DNA of 41,959 bases, taken from positions 1 to 41,959 of IMG/VR virus record IMGVR_UViG_3300047562_000455; one strand, written 5' to 3'. The stretch comes from a virus. Shown here in pieces: positions 32,480-41,000 of this stretch. Positions within the stretch are counted from its first letter, which is position 1. Every line of letters begins with the position of its first letter. The notes beneath the pieces were generated by a model, which was not told the origin of the DNA, searched no databases, and saw nothing but the letters and a program-made list of their open reading frames with translations. The position numbers and the translations under genes are program-made.

Positions 32480-33655
32480 TTATGATAATTCTCTGTATGT
32501 AATTGCTGTTGTGTGATTACCACCACCAGCACCACCAGCAGCAACTAGTTTCCAGTTAGTCAATGATCCAATTTGAACTGGTGATGATTTAGAAACAACA
32601 GTACCATCACCAAGTTGGCCATATTGATTACGACCCCAAGACCATAGAGTGCCATCAGTCTTGATTGCTACTGTGTGGGCATCACCAGCAGATACTAGTT
32701 TCCAGTTAGTCAATGATCCAATCTGGACTGGTGATGATTTATAAACAACAGTACCATCACCAAGTTGACCAGAAATATTTAAACCCCAAGCCCATATAGT
32801 ACCATCAGTTTTAACTGCTACTGTATGGGCAGAACCAGCATCAACTTGTTTCCAGTTAGTTAATGAACCAATCTGAACTGGAGATGATTTATCAAGAATG
32901 GTGTCATCACCAAGTTGACCAAAACCATTTTCACCCCAAGTCCATAGTGTACCATCTGTCTTGACTGCTGCTGTGTGATCATTACCAGCAGATACTTGTT
33001 TCCAATTCGTCAATAATCCAATTTGAACTGGTGATGATTTAGAAACAACAGTACCATCACCAAGACGACCAGAAGCACCATTACCCCAAGTCCATAGAGT
33101 ACCATCTGTCTTGACTGCTGCTGTGTGTTGATTACCAGCAGATACTTGTTTCCAATTCGTCAATAATCCAATTTGAACTGGTGATGATTTATTAACAACA
33201 GTACCATCACCAAGTGCGCCACCGATATTATAACCCCAAGACCATAGAGTACCATCAGTCTTAATTGCTGCTGTGTGATACAGACCAGCAGAAACCAGTT
33301 TCCAGTTAGTCAATGATCCAATTTGAACTGGTGATGATTTAGAAACAACAGTACCATCACCAAGTTGACCATTAATATTACCACCCCAAGTCCATAGAGT
33401 ACCATCAGTCTTGACTGCTGCTGTGTGATCCAGACCAGCAGAAACCAGTTTCCAGTTTGTTAAGGATCCAATCTGAACTGGAGATGATTTATTATCAATA
33501 GTGCCATCACCAAGACGACCAAAAGTATTACGACCCCAAGCCCATACAGCATCACCAACAAAACGCTCAATCAAATCCGCATCTGTGATGAACTTCTCAT
33601 CCAGATCAACATACTGCTCTAACTCTTGATCGTAGTATTTGTAGTTGCTAGTCAT
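32480..33655 (-). CDS. RCC1-repeat seven-bladed propeller protein, copy 3
   Basis: A 391-residue protein with a short N-terminal cap (MTSNYKYYDQELEQYVDLDE, then KFITDADLIERFVGD) and seven RCC1 blades, each with WxWG, LGDGT (LGDDT in blade 5), SSPVQIG and HTAAVKTDG. The cap again has an F/YITDADL-type element like the YVSKDYLL of copy 2, so the caps may share a docking function. The start ATG overlaps the stop of the S74 chaperone protein (ATGA), and the gene is probably read from the late promoter at 34330-34337. Confidence 0.85.
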   Translation of the reverse strand: MTSNYKYYDQELEQYVDLDEKFITDADLIERFVGDAVWAWGRNTFGRLGDGTIDNKSSPVQIGSLTNWKLVSAGLDHTAAVKTDGTLWTWGGNINGQLGDGTVVSKSSPVQIGSLTNWKLVSAGLYHTAAIKTDGTLWSWGYNIGGALGDGTVVNKSSPVQIGLLTNWKQVSAGNQHTAAVKTDGTLWTWGNGASGRLGDGTVVSKSSPVQIGLLTNWKQVSAGNDHTAAVKTDGTLWTWGENGFGQLGDDTILDKSSPVQIGSLTNWKQVDAGSAHTVAVKTDGTIWAWGLNISGQLGDGTVVYKSSPVQIGSLTNWKLVSAGDAHTVAIKTDGTLWSWGRNQYGQLGDGTVVSKSSPVQIGSLTNWKLVAAGGAGGGNHTTAITYRELS

Positions 33656-34302
33656 CTATTCTTCAATTCTTCTACTTGCTTGCTCAGGTCTTTGACTGCT
33701 TCAATCAGAACAGCAATCAGACCATTGTAGTTAACAGACTTCTCATCACCGACAAGTTCAGGCAGCACCTTCTCGACTTCTTGAGCGATAACACCAAGCG
33801 ATGGTAAACCGTTATCTTTCCAATCAAAGCGAACACCATTCAGTAAGTTAACAAGAGTTACTGCATCTGTGATCTGAGTGATGTTTGTCTTCTTGTTGAT
33901 GTCTGATGTTGAGTTGAATACAGTTGATGATAGTGTGCCTGTATCTACATTGAATGTCAGCTTAGTAGATGCGACATTGATAGATGATGCTGTACCAGAT
34001 GTGGTTGTTGTAAATGTGATGTATTGAAGTGGTGTTACGCTTGATTGATCTGTTATTGTTACTGAGCCACCACCACCACCACCAATCGCACCCCAAGCTG
34101 TAGCGTTTCTTCCTTCAAAGCTACCTGTTTCAGAGTTAAAACGAATAAGACCTTGTTCTGCTGTTGGTCTACTAGCAGTGTCCCCAACAGGCAATTTAAC
34201 CGCACCAGATGTGACACGAACAATATTATCGCCGCCAACATAATCTATGCGATTGGTACCTGCTGAATCAAAATGTACATTTGCGACTTTTAATATTGAC
34301 AT
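33652..34302 (-). CDS. Short fibre protein with C-terminal S74 intramolecular chaperone domain
   Basis: A 216-residue protein. Residues 1-75 are a fibre-type head (RPTAEQGLIRFNSETGSFEG is a motif of T4-like fibre/virion proteins). After a Gly-rich hinge (GGGGGG at 74-79) and a beta-rich Thr/Ser part, residues about 131-216 are a peptidase S74/ICA chaperone: SDINKKTNI with the likely catalytic Ser133 and Lys138, then GVIAQEVEKVLPELV and YNGLIAVLIEAVKDLSKQVE. In the family this domain trimerises a fibre and cleaves itself off just before the Ser. An exact late promoter lies 27 bases upstream. Confidence 0.88.
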   Translation of the reverse strand: MSILKVANVHFDSAGTNRIDYVGGDNIVRVTSGAVKLPVGDTASRPTAEQGLIRFNSETGSFEGRNATAWGAIGGGGGGSVTITDQSSVTPLQYITFTTTTSGTASSINVASTKLTFNVDTGTLSSTVFNSTSDINKKTNITQITDAVTLVNLLNGVRFDWKDNGLPSLGVIAQEVEKVLPELVGDEKSVNYNGLIAVLIEAVKDLSKQVEELKNR

Positions 34303-34329
34303 TTCCTAATGTTCCTGTTTGTTCTTTTC

Positions 34330-34337
34330 TATTTATA
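34330..34337 (-). promoter_or_regulatory. T4-type late promoter for the S74 fibre and RCC1 genes
   Basis: Exact TATAAATA on the minus strand, 27 bases before the start codon at 34302. It overlaps the stop region of the 66-residue gene upstream. Confidence 0.85.
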
Positions 34338-34533
34338 AGCCTTCGTCATGTTCTATGGACTTTTCGCAGTGATTTGGATCTATCTTGTCTGCTATCCAAC
34401 AAAACCATCTGCATAAAATACATGTGCTTAGTATTTTAGCACATCTGGAAGAGATAGTTTCATCTGGATCACCGCCTAAAAGAGTGTTACCAAGCTGATC
34501 TACAGATATAAGTATGTTCCAAAGATATTTCAT
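34333..34533 (-). CDS. Small conserved phage protein (GGDPDETISSR type)
   Basis: A 66-residue protein that begins MKYLWNILISVDQLGNTLLG. The hydrophobic N-terminal helix and the motif LLGGDPDETISSRCAK recur in small proteins of many phages and prophages, often near tail fibre or lysis genes; the function is not established. Cys residues are frequent in the second half (ILSTCILCRWFCWIAD). The ATG overlaps the stop of the DUF4376 gene (ATGA), which supports this start over one 24 bases upstream. A role at the membrane is possible from the hydrophobicity. Confidence 0.75.
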   Translation of the reverse strand: MKYLWNILISVDQLGNTLLGGDPDETISSRCAKILSTCILCRWFCWIADKIDPNHCEKSIEHDEGL

Positions 34534-35144
34534 GGCCAATAAGCTGTATTTGCCCAATCTTCTGGTATTGGATCCATATCCTTCAATGCTCTAGCAGCAA
34601 AGATATGCGCTCTTTCATGTTCTGCTGCTGTTTGTCCAAACGCAATAACCGTTGGCGCATCCATTTGGACAATTGAGTTGTCTTGAGCAATCCAAGAAAA
34701 TGGTTCTGTGCCACCATGCCACAGATAATTGTTTGCTTGTGCGCCCTGTGTAACTGCCATGAAAGCAAGAAGCGCAGCACCAGATATACGCTTCTGATCT
34801 TCTGGTCTGCTGTCAAACATTGTATCGTTAAACAAAAATCCTTGTGCGATAAGTTCATCCCTATATCCAGTGATAGAATCAAGTGTTTTGGTTCTTTTAG
34901 CAGCAAGTTCAGCAGCGATCTCTTCTGAAGTTTTGTCTCTAACAATCCAGTCAATCGCTTGTGAATTCCATTCCAAAACTTGTGTATCAGTAATAGTTGG
35001 CTTATCAGATACTTCAGTGTATCCAGCATCAGCAATTTCTTCTATTGTAAATGAAGTCGGATCAGTTCTTGTTCTACCATCAGACAACCTAATCCTGAAT
35101 GGTATTGTTTGTGGATATGCGCCGTTGTATGAATATAGTGTCAT
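34530..35144 (-). CDS. DUF4376-like tail fibre accessory protein, copy 2
   Basis: A 204-residue protein with the phage DUF4376 pattern in its C-terminal part: AAKRTKTLDSITGYRDELIA, LFNDTMFDSRPEDQKRISGA, WHGGTEPFSWIAQDNSIVQM, and HIFAARALKDMDPIPEDWAN. The N-terminal part (YSYNGAYPQTIPFRIRLSDG) resembles fibre-associated domains that hold incoming fibre genes. It is coupled to the downstream 66-residue gene. Such proteins accompany exchangeable fibres; whether they stay on the virion or assist folding is unknown. Confidence 0.78.
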   Translation of the reverse strand: MTLYSYNGAYPQTIPFRIRLSDGRTRTDPTSFTIEEIADAGYTEVSDKPTITDTQVLEWNSQAIDWIVRDKTSEEIAAELAAKRTKTLDSITGYRDELIAQGFLFNDTMFDSRPEDQKRISGAALLAFMAVTQGAQANNYLWHGGTEPFSWIAQDNSIVQMDAPTVIAFGQTAAEHERAHIFAARALKDMDPIPEDWANTAYWP

Positions 35145-35163
35145 TATTTTTATTCCTAAACGA

Positions 35164-35892
35164 TTATGGTTGAGTTACAACATCTACATAAAAATCAAGA
35201 GTTGTTGTCGCTCCTGTTACATCTCTTCCTTCATAAAAAGTACAACTACCTGGACTTGAACTTAATGTTATTGCTGGACTTCTTAGCCAGAACACATCAC
35301 CATTGACAACTGGACTTGATGATTCAGTATATACATAATAACTACCACTCTGTGCTGTCAATGAACCTGTACCACCAGATGGTGTTGCTCCTGTATTTCT
35401 ATTCCATTGTTCTGCTGTTGTTCCGGTGCCAAGTGTTGAAAAACTTGCTGTAGAATATGTAGAATCGCTTCCATTTGTTGTTGTTTGAAAACTTTCTGTT
35501 GTTGAATCAAAGCTATAACTATTGCCATCCACTGAAATGGTGTCTAACTGCACATCATTTTCATAAACATTTCCAGTTGTTCCTACTACAACTTTCCAAA
35601 CCAATCTAATTTCATGCCCAGCATATGCTGTTAAATTGACAGACCTTTGAGTCCATAAAGCACTAGTGCTGGTTAACTGTAATAGTGAACTGGATAATCC
35701 CAGTGGTTGTGCTGTTACTTGACTTTTAGGAAATTGAATCGTTGAACGAAGATTCCATATACCTTTGGCTTTTGAATAGTCCAGATCAGCAATAGTTTCA
35801 GGAGCAGCAACATTCTCTGATTTGAGATCATCCCAATTGTTGAAATATCTTTTTCTGCCTTTAAAAAATCCACCAAATCTACTTCTGCTCAT
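35164..35892 (-). CDS. MAM-like domain virion protein
   Basis: A 242-residue protein. After a basic head (MSRSRFGGFFKGRKRYFNNW), residues about 160-240 read AEQWNRNTGATPSGGTGSL, AQSGSYYVYTES and FWLRSPAITLSSSPGSCTFY, the pattern of the N-terminal strands of MAM jelly-roll domains. Residues about 88-125 (TAYAGHEIRLVWKVVVGTTG; YENDVQLDTISVDG) resemble the end of another such domain. MAM domains mediate adhesion in animal proteins and occur in some bacterial and phage surface proteins. With fibre genes on both sides, a host-binding or virion-adhesin role is the best guess. Confidence 0.65.
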   Translation of the reverse strand: MSRSRFGGFFKGRKRYFNNWDDLKSENVAAPETIADLDYSKAKGIWNLRSTIQFPKSQVTAQPLGLSSSLLQLTSTSALWTQRSVNLTAYAGHEIRLVWKVVVGTTGNVYENDVQLDTISVDGNSYSFDSTTESFQTTTNGSDSTYSTASFSTLGTGTTAEQWNRNTGATPSGGTGSLTAQSGSYYVYTESSSPVVNGDVFWLRSPAITLSSSPGSCTFYEGRDVTGATTTLDFYVDVVTQP

Positions 35893-35909
35893 TACTATTT
35901 CTCTATCTA

Positions 35910-37301
35910 TTAAAACGTATATGGTCCAACAAAAGTTAATCTACTAGATGTAACAGCAGCATTTGTTACAGTATCTACTGTAGTCCAATTTGAACCGTCA
36001 TTGGATACATCTATGCTCCAGTCATCTGGGTCTCTAGTTGCTTCATCATTTGCTGTAGCCCATCTATAACCATTGAAATTTCCTGATCTGCCGGCACCAA
36101 AATCAAAAACGAGTGTTGTTGTAACACCATTAAGATCTAACCATTTAGTTGCTGTATTATTATCTATTAGATTTGGCGGTTCTTCACCAGATGGATGTGA
36201 ACCGCCTGGATTTGTAACAATAACACCAGACATAGATATATCAGAACCGTTCAATTGAAGACGAAATTCTGATGCTTGAACAACTGCGGCTCCTTTGTTT
36301 CCGGTTATAACCCATCTAACAAATCTATAACCACTAGGAATCGAACTTAACGATTCTAATACTGCTTGAAGATTGAAGATACCATCATTAGAAGGAATAG
36401 TTATTGGATCTCCCTGTCCATCGCCTGTGTTTGTAGATGGAAACGCTCTATTTTCTCCCCAGATAATTCTAACTGCACCGCCTGCACCAGGACCATTTTC
36501 ATTCGATAGTTCAGCGCCACCACCACCACCGCCATAATTACCGCCTGTTGATGGATTGGCGGTGGAACCTGGACTTACGCTACCGCTATCACCACCTGAA
36601 CCACCACCACCTGGTCCACCATTACTACCTCCGTAAAATCCTGCGGTGCCATTAGCGCCTTCGCCCAATATGCCAACGCCGCCGCCTGCACCAGCAGCAT
36701 CTGAGTCGCCACCAGCGCCACCACCGCCACCGCCGCCACCAGATCCAGCTTGACCTGCATTATTGATAGCACCGCCATTGCCGCCATTTCCAGAGTAACC
36801 ACCAGCGCCACCACCACCTGTAGCATCTGCTGTGCTCGTATGAGTTGGAACATTACCGCCGTTGCCGCCACCATCACCAACATATCCACCGCCAAGTTTA
36901 GTTGCACCATCATCTGCGCCGCCTTGACCGCCAAAACCAGCAACCGTTGTATCGTCTATAAAATAGCTATTACCGCCGTCACCTGCAGCACCAGTACCAG
37001 CCCTTATTCCACCTGCACCAACAACAACAGTATATGATTGACCTGGAATAACTGTTATATTATTTTTCCATCCAAGACCGCCGCCAGCGCCACCGTAGCC
37101 ACCTGCGCCGTTACGATGATTACCACCGCCACCGCCACCAACAGCAACAACACAAACACTGGTTACACCATCAGGACATGTCCAAGAGTATGTACCTGGT
37201 GTTGTGTATGCTTGCTCTCCCGCTGCTAAGCTTGAAGCAAGCTGATAAGAAGTTGTTACACCAACAAAACCACCGTTAAGATATACACTCTGTAAAGGCA
37301 T
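35910..37301 (-). CDS. Glycine-rich fibre protein with C-terminal discoidin-like domain
   Basis: A 463-residue protein in three parts. Residues 1-50 hold a beta head with YTTPGTYSWTCPDGVTSVCV, a recurrent start of phage glycine-rich proteins. Residues about 50-280 are Gly-rich (GGGGG runs, GNGG, AGGYSGNGG), like the polyglycine-helix sandwich of T4-like adhesins such as gp38. Residues about 310-463 resemble an F5/8 type C (discoidin) carbohydrate-binding domain: ASEFRLQLNG, PPNLIDNNTATKWLDLNGVT, LVFDFGAG, WSIDVSNDGSNWTTVDTVT. It is probably a receptor-binding tip or fibre protein. The gene's Gly tracts make the DNA locally GC-richer. Confidence 0.78.
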   Translation of the reverse strand: MPLQSVYLNGGFVGVTTSYQLASSLAAGEQAYTTPGTYSWTCPDGVTSVCVVAVGGGGGGNHRNGAGGYGGAGGGLGWKNNITVIPGQSYTVVVGAGGIRAGTGAAGDGGNSYFIDDTTVAGFGGQGGADDGATKLGGGYVGDGGGNGGNVPTHTSTADATGGGGAGGYSGNGGNGGAINNAGQAGSGGGGGGGGAGGDSDAAGAGGGVGILGEGANGTAGFYGGSNGGPGGGGSGGDSGSVSPGSTANPSTGGNYGGGGGGAELSNENGPGAGGAVRIIWGENRAFPSTNTGDGQGDPITIPSNDGIFNLQAVLESLSSIPSGYRFVRWVITGNKGAAVVQASEFRLQLNGSDISMSGVIVTNPGGSHPSGEEPPNLIDNNTATKWLDLNGVTTTLVFDFGAGRSGNFNGYRWATANDEATRDPDDWSIDVSNDGSNWTTVDTVTNAAVTSSRLTFVGPYTF

Positions 37302-37304
37302 AGA

Positions 37305-37664
37305 TTACGAAATTTCCTCATAACTACAAATTGCTTCTAGATCGCCAGCTGCTGATGCTGTACATCTAAGTGCATCGCTTTCTTCAAGGTATACTGCTGT
37401 CTCTTTTGAAATAACAACCAATGTAGCATCAGCCGGCACAGTAATTGTACTAGCAATAGAATACGCACTACCACCCCTAAACAAATCAACTGTAATATCA
37501 GCAGCATTAGTGCCATCTATGTTTGATATAATCAGTGAATTTATTTTATATACTTTACCGGAAGCTGCGTTGTTAGTTACGATAGCAGTTGCGGATGTCG
37601 TAACTGCTAGAACTTCTGTATTACCACGAATTGTTGTTACATTGACTATGTTTGGCGCTGCCAT
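37305..37664 (-). CDS. Small beta-rich virion protein
   Basis: A 119-residue protein starting MAAPNIVNVTTIRGNTEVLA, with AASGKVYKINSLIISNIDGT, ADITVDLFRGGSAYSIA and LVVISKETAVYLEESDALRC. This pattern is common in small structural proteins of marine T4-like phages, placed among fibre genes. An AGAGGAAAA ribosome site precedes the ATG. It has no signal peptide or membrane helix and only one or two Cys. A role as a fibre or decoration protein is inferred from location. Confidence 0.75.
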   Translation of the reverse strand: MAAPNIVNVTTIRGNTEVLAVTTSATAIVTNNAASGKVYKINSLIISNIDGTNAADITVDLFRGGSAYSIASTITVPADATLVVISKETAVYLEESDALRCTASAAGDLEAICSYEEIS

Positions 37665-37673
37665 ATTTTCCTC

Positions 37674-38003
37674 TTATCCAAAAACGATTGCCATTGCGAT
37701 TGCTTTACCTGTTGATACTGCTGTATTAGCCTTATCAAATGCTGCCACCGCAATAGACGCTGATGCATTAGCAGTGTCTGCCGCAGCATACGCAACATTT
37801 GCAGCATTGTTTGCTGTAACATATGCATATGATACGGCAGTGTTAATCTCAGGAAAAGTTAATCCGTATAACGATCCGTTCAAAAAGATATTATCATTTG
37901 ATGAACTCATTACAAGAGATGGTCCTGATGTGTTACCTGTTTTGATAATCAAATCAGAAAATTCGTCAGGAGTTTCAATAATTGATACAGATAATGTTGA
38001 CAT
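37674..38003 (-). CDS. Small hypothetical fibre-region protein
   Basis: A 109-residue protein with a short beta head (MSTLSVSIIETPDEFSDLII, then NDNIFLNGSLYGLTF) and an Ala-rich helical second half (AYAAADTANASASIAVAAFD, then KANTA). The Ala-rich AxxxANxAxxA pattern is the same as the helical spacer [13 protein letters not shown] within the collagen-like fibre upstream, so the two may share a coiled-coil trimer element. It begins one base after the collagen-like gene's stop. No function is known. Confidence 0.65.
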   Translation of the reverse strand: MSTLSVSIIETPDEFSDLIIKTGNTSGPSLVMSSSNDNIFLNGSLYGLTFPEINTAVSYAYVTANNAANVAYAAADTANASASIAVAAFDKANTAVSTGKAIAMAIVFG

Positions 38004-38004
38004 G

Positions 38005-41000
38005 TTATACTATTGCTATTCTTGCGTTTGCTTGTATTGTTAGTGTTCTGTTTGCTGCAACTGTGATTGGACCAGCAGCAAGTGCATTATTACCTGAGTA
38101 TATAGTTGTGTTCGTAGTTAGCGTATTTGTATGAACACGGAAGATGTCACCAAGTCCAGTTGCGATTCCTGTATCTCCATTATTGCCTTGGAAATATCCG
38201 CCGCCACTAGAACCCTGAATACCTTGTGTGCCAATAGCGCCCTGAGTTCCTGTTGCACCCTGAGTTCCTGTTGTTCCTTGACGACCTTGAATACCCTGTG
38301 CACCAGTAGTACCTTGTGATCCAGTTGATCCAGTAGCACCTTGACTTCCTGTAGCGCCTGTTGTTCCTTGAGTGCCTGTAGTACCTTGTGATCCAGTTGA
38401 TCCTGTAGCGCCTTGAGTACCAGTAGCACCTTGTGTACCAGTAGCGCCTTGTGATCCAGTAGCACCAGTTGTACCCTGACTTCCTGTAGCACCTGTTGAT
38501 CCTGTAGCACCTTGACTTCCTGTAGCGCCTTGAGAACCAGTAGTACCTTGTGAGCCAGTTGATCCAGTAGCACCAGTTGTACCCTGACTTCCTGTAGCGC
38601 CTGTTGTTCCTTGACTTCCTGTAGCACCAGTTGATCCAGTGGTACCTTGTGATCCAGTTGCACCAGTTGATCCAGTGGTACCTTGAGTACCTGTAGTACC
38701 TTGACTTCCTGTAGCACCAGTTGATCCAGTGGTACCTTGAGTACCTGTAGTACCCTGAGTACCTGTAGTACCTTGACTTCCTGTAGCACCAGTTGATCCA
38801 GTGGTACCTTGTGATCCAGTTGCACCAGTTGATCCAGTGGTACCTTGACTTCCTGTAGTACCCTGAGAACCAGTGGTACCTTGAGTACCTGTAGCACCTT
38901 GCGTACCTGTTGATCCTGTAGCACCTTGACTTCCTGTAGCGCCAGTCGTACCTTGAGAACCTGTAGTACCCTGTGAACCTGTTGATCCAGTAGCGCCTTG
39001 AGAACCAGTCGCGCCAGTCGTACCTTGAGAACCTGTTGTACCTTGAGAACCAGTGGTACCCTGACGACCTTGAACACCTTGTGATCCAGTTGCACCTTGA
39101 GTACCAGTCGTTCCTTGTGAACCAGTTGCACCAGTAGTGCCTTGAGTGCCAGTTGCACCTTGAGAACCAGTTGCACCAGTAGTGCCCTGAGAACCAACAG
39201 CGCCTTGAGAACCAGTTGATCCAGTGGTGCCTTGAGAACCTGTGGCACCTGTTGTTCCTTGAGAACCAACAGCGCCTTGAGAACCAGTTGATCCGGTTGT
39301 GCCTTGTGATCCTGTTGATCCAGTTATACCCTGTGAACCTGTAGCACCTGTCGTACCTTGAGAACCAGTTGATCCAGTGGCGCCTTGAGAACCTGTGGCA
39401 CCTGTTGTTCCTTGAGAACCAACAGCGCCTTGAGAACCAGTTGATCCGGTTGTGCCTTGAGTACCAGTAGCACCTTGTGTACCAGTGGCGCCTTGTGATC
39501 CAGTAGCGCCTTGTGATCCAGTAATGCCTTGAATACCTTGAATCGCTTGAACAGAGTTTGCTTTATCATATGCTGCATTCGCAGTCTCATTTACTGCTCT
39601 AATCCAAATAATAGTGTTAGAGCCAGCAAGTGTTAAATTGGATGTACGGACATCAGCATTCAAAACAGCTAATGTCATATTGTTAGAAAATGCACCTATA
39701 TGATTGTTTGCTGGTTCAGCATCATAACCATTAAACAAATAATACATCTTGTCTTCATGTTCACGATAAAGACCAGTATGAACATTTTGACCAGTTGCGT
39801 TGACATAATTGCCTATAAAACCAATATCCACGATATCAGAAGAATAGTTATTTCCAGCAAGATACAGAAGTGGATCAGAAACTCTTAGATTTTCAGCGTT
39901 AACAAAAGTTGTATTGCCTGAAACAGTCAAGTTTCCAGCAACGCTCAAATCACCAGATATAGTTCCACCTGTTTTTGGAAGAGCGTTTGCAGCAATACTA
40001 TTAGCAGTGTTTGCTTGATTATAAGCTAGAACAATAGTTGCTACTACATTGGTTGTTCCGATAATAAGTGTATTTGATGCTGGATTATAAGTGAATCCAG
40101 GTGCAGATTGTGCAGTTTGATTTGATCCTGTTGTTGTTACAAATACGGGATAAACTAGATCGTTTACTGTTACGAGAGTAGAATTTATCTGTGTAGATGG
40201 ACCAATTGGACCTTGAGTGCCTTGAGTGCCTTGAGACCCTGTGACTCCTTGTGATCCAGTGATACCTTGAGAACCTGTAGTTCCTTGTGATCCAGTGGTA
40301 CCTTGAGAACCTGTAGTTCCTTGTGATCCAGTGGTACCTTGAGATCCGGTGGTACCCTGAGTACCTGTGGTACCTTGTGACCCAGTAGTGCCCTGAGAAC
40401 CAGTTGATCCTGTAGTACCCTGAGATCCAGTAGTACCCTGTGAACCTGTGGAACCCGTAGTACCTTGAGAACCTGTAGTACCTGTAGAACCTTGACTTCC
40501 TGTTGTACCCTGACTACCAGTTGATCCAGTAGTACCTTGAGAGCCAGTTGATCCAGTAGTACCTTGAGAGCCAGTTGTGCCTTGTGATCCTGTCGTTCCT
40601 TGTGATCCTGTCGTTCCTTGTGATCCTGTCGTTCCTTGAGTACCTGTAGTACCTTGACTTCCTGTTGTACCCTGACTACCAGTTGATCCAGTAGTGCCCT
40701 GAGAACCAGTTGATCCAGTAGTACCTTGAGTTCCAGTTGCACCTTGAGAACCAGTTGATCCAGTGGCGCCTTGAGAACCTGTAGTACCTGTAGAACCTTG
40801 ACTTCCTGTTGTACCCTGACTACCAGTTGATCCAGTTATACCCTGTGAACCTGTATCACCTGTCGTACCTTGAGTACCGGTTGCACCTTGAGTACCTGTA
40901 GTACCCTGAGAACCAGTGGTACCTTGAACGCCTTGAGTACCTTGTGTACCAGTAGCACCTTGTGTACCAGTAGCACCTTGTGTACCAGTTGTTCCCTGAG

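Larger units (their letters stand above)
29500..33540 (-). repeat. Dispersed approximately 150-base RCC1-coding repeats across three genes
   Basis: About 21 copies of an approximately 150-base unit occur in three genes (29414-30601, 30611-31816, 32480-33655). The invariant parts, such as CCAATCTGAACTGGTGATGAT and AGTACCATCACCAAG on the plus strand, recur almost unchanged, while short stretches within each unit differ. The DUF4376-like gene at 31820-32467 interrupts the series. Confidence 0.85.

Noticed and set aside
29500-33540. CRISPR-like array, because similar units recur many times.
   Set aside because: Units are about 150 bases, in frame, and encode RCC1 blades; there are no short direct repeats with unique spacers.
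29414-33655. Diversity-generating retroelement acting on the RCC1 variable codons.
   Set aside because: No reverse transcriptase, template repeat or accessory gene is visible in the window, and variable residues include Glu and Gln codons (GAA, CAG) not expected from NNC/NNT-only mutagenesis. It remains testable on the full genome.
34870-35259. Plus-strand open frame of 129 codons across the DUF4376 and MAM-like genes.
   Set aside because: It crosses two well-supported minus-strand genes and has no recognisable product or ribosome site.
38118-39269. Long open Leu/Val/Gln-rich frame opposite in phase to the collagen blocks (and similar ones near 40185-40742).
   Set aside because: It is a by-product of the 9-base Gly-X-Y repeats, which lack stops in other frames; it has no ribosome site and shows simple-repeat composition.
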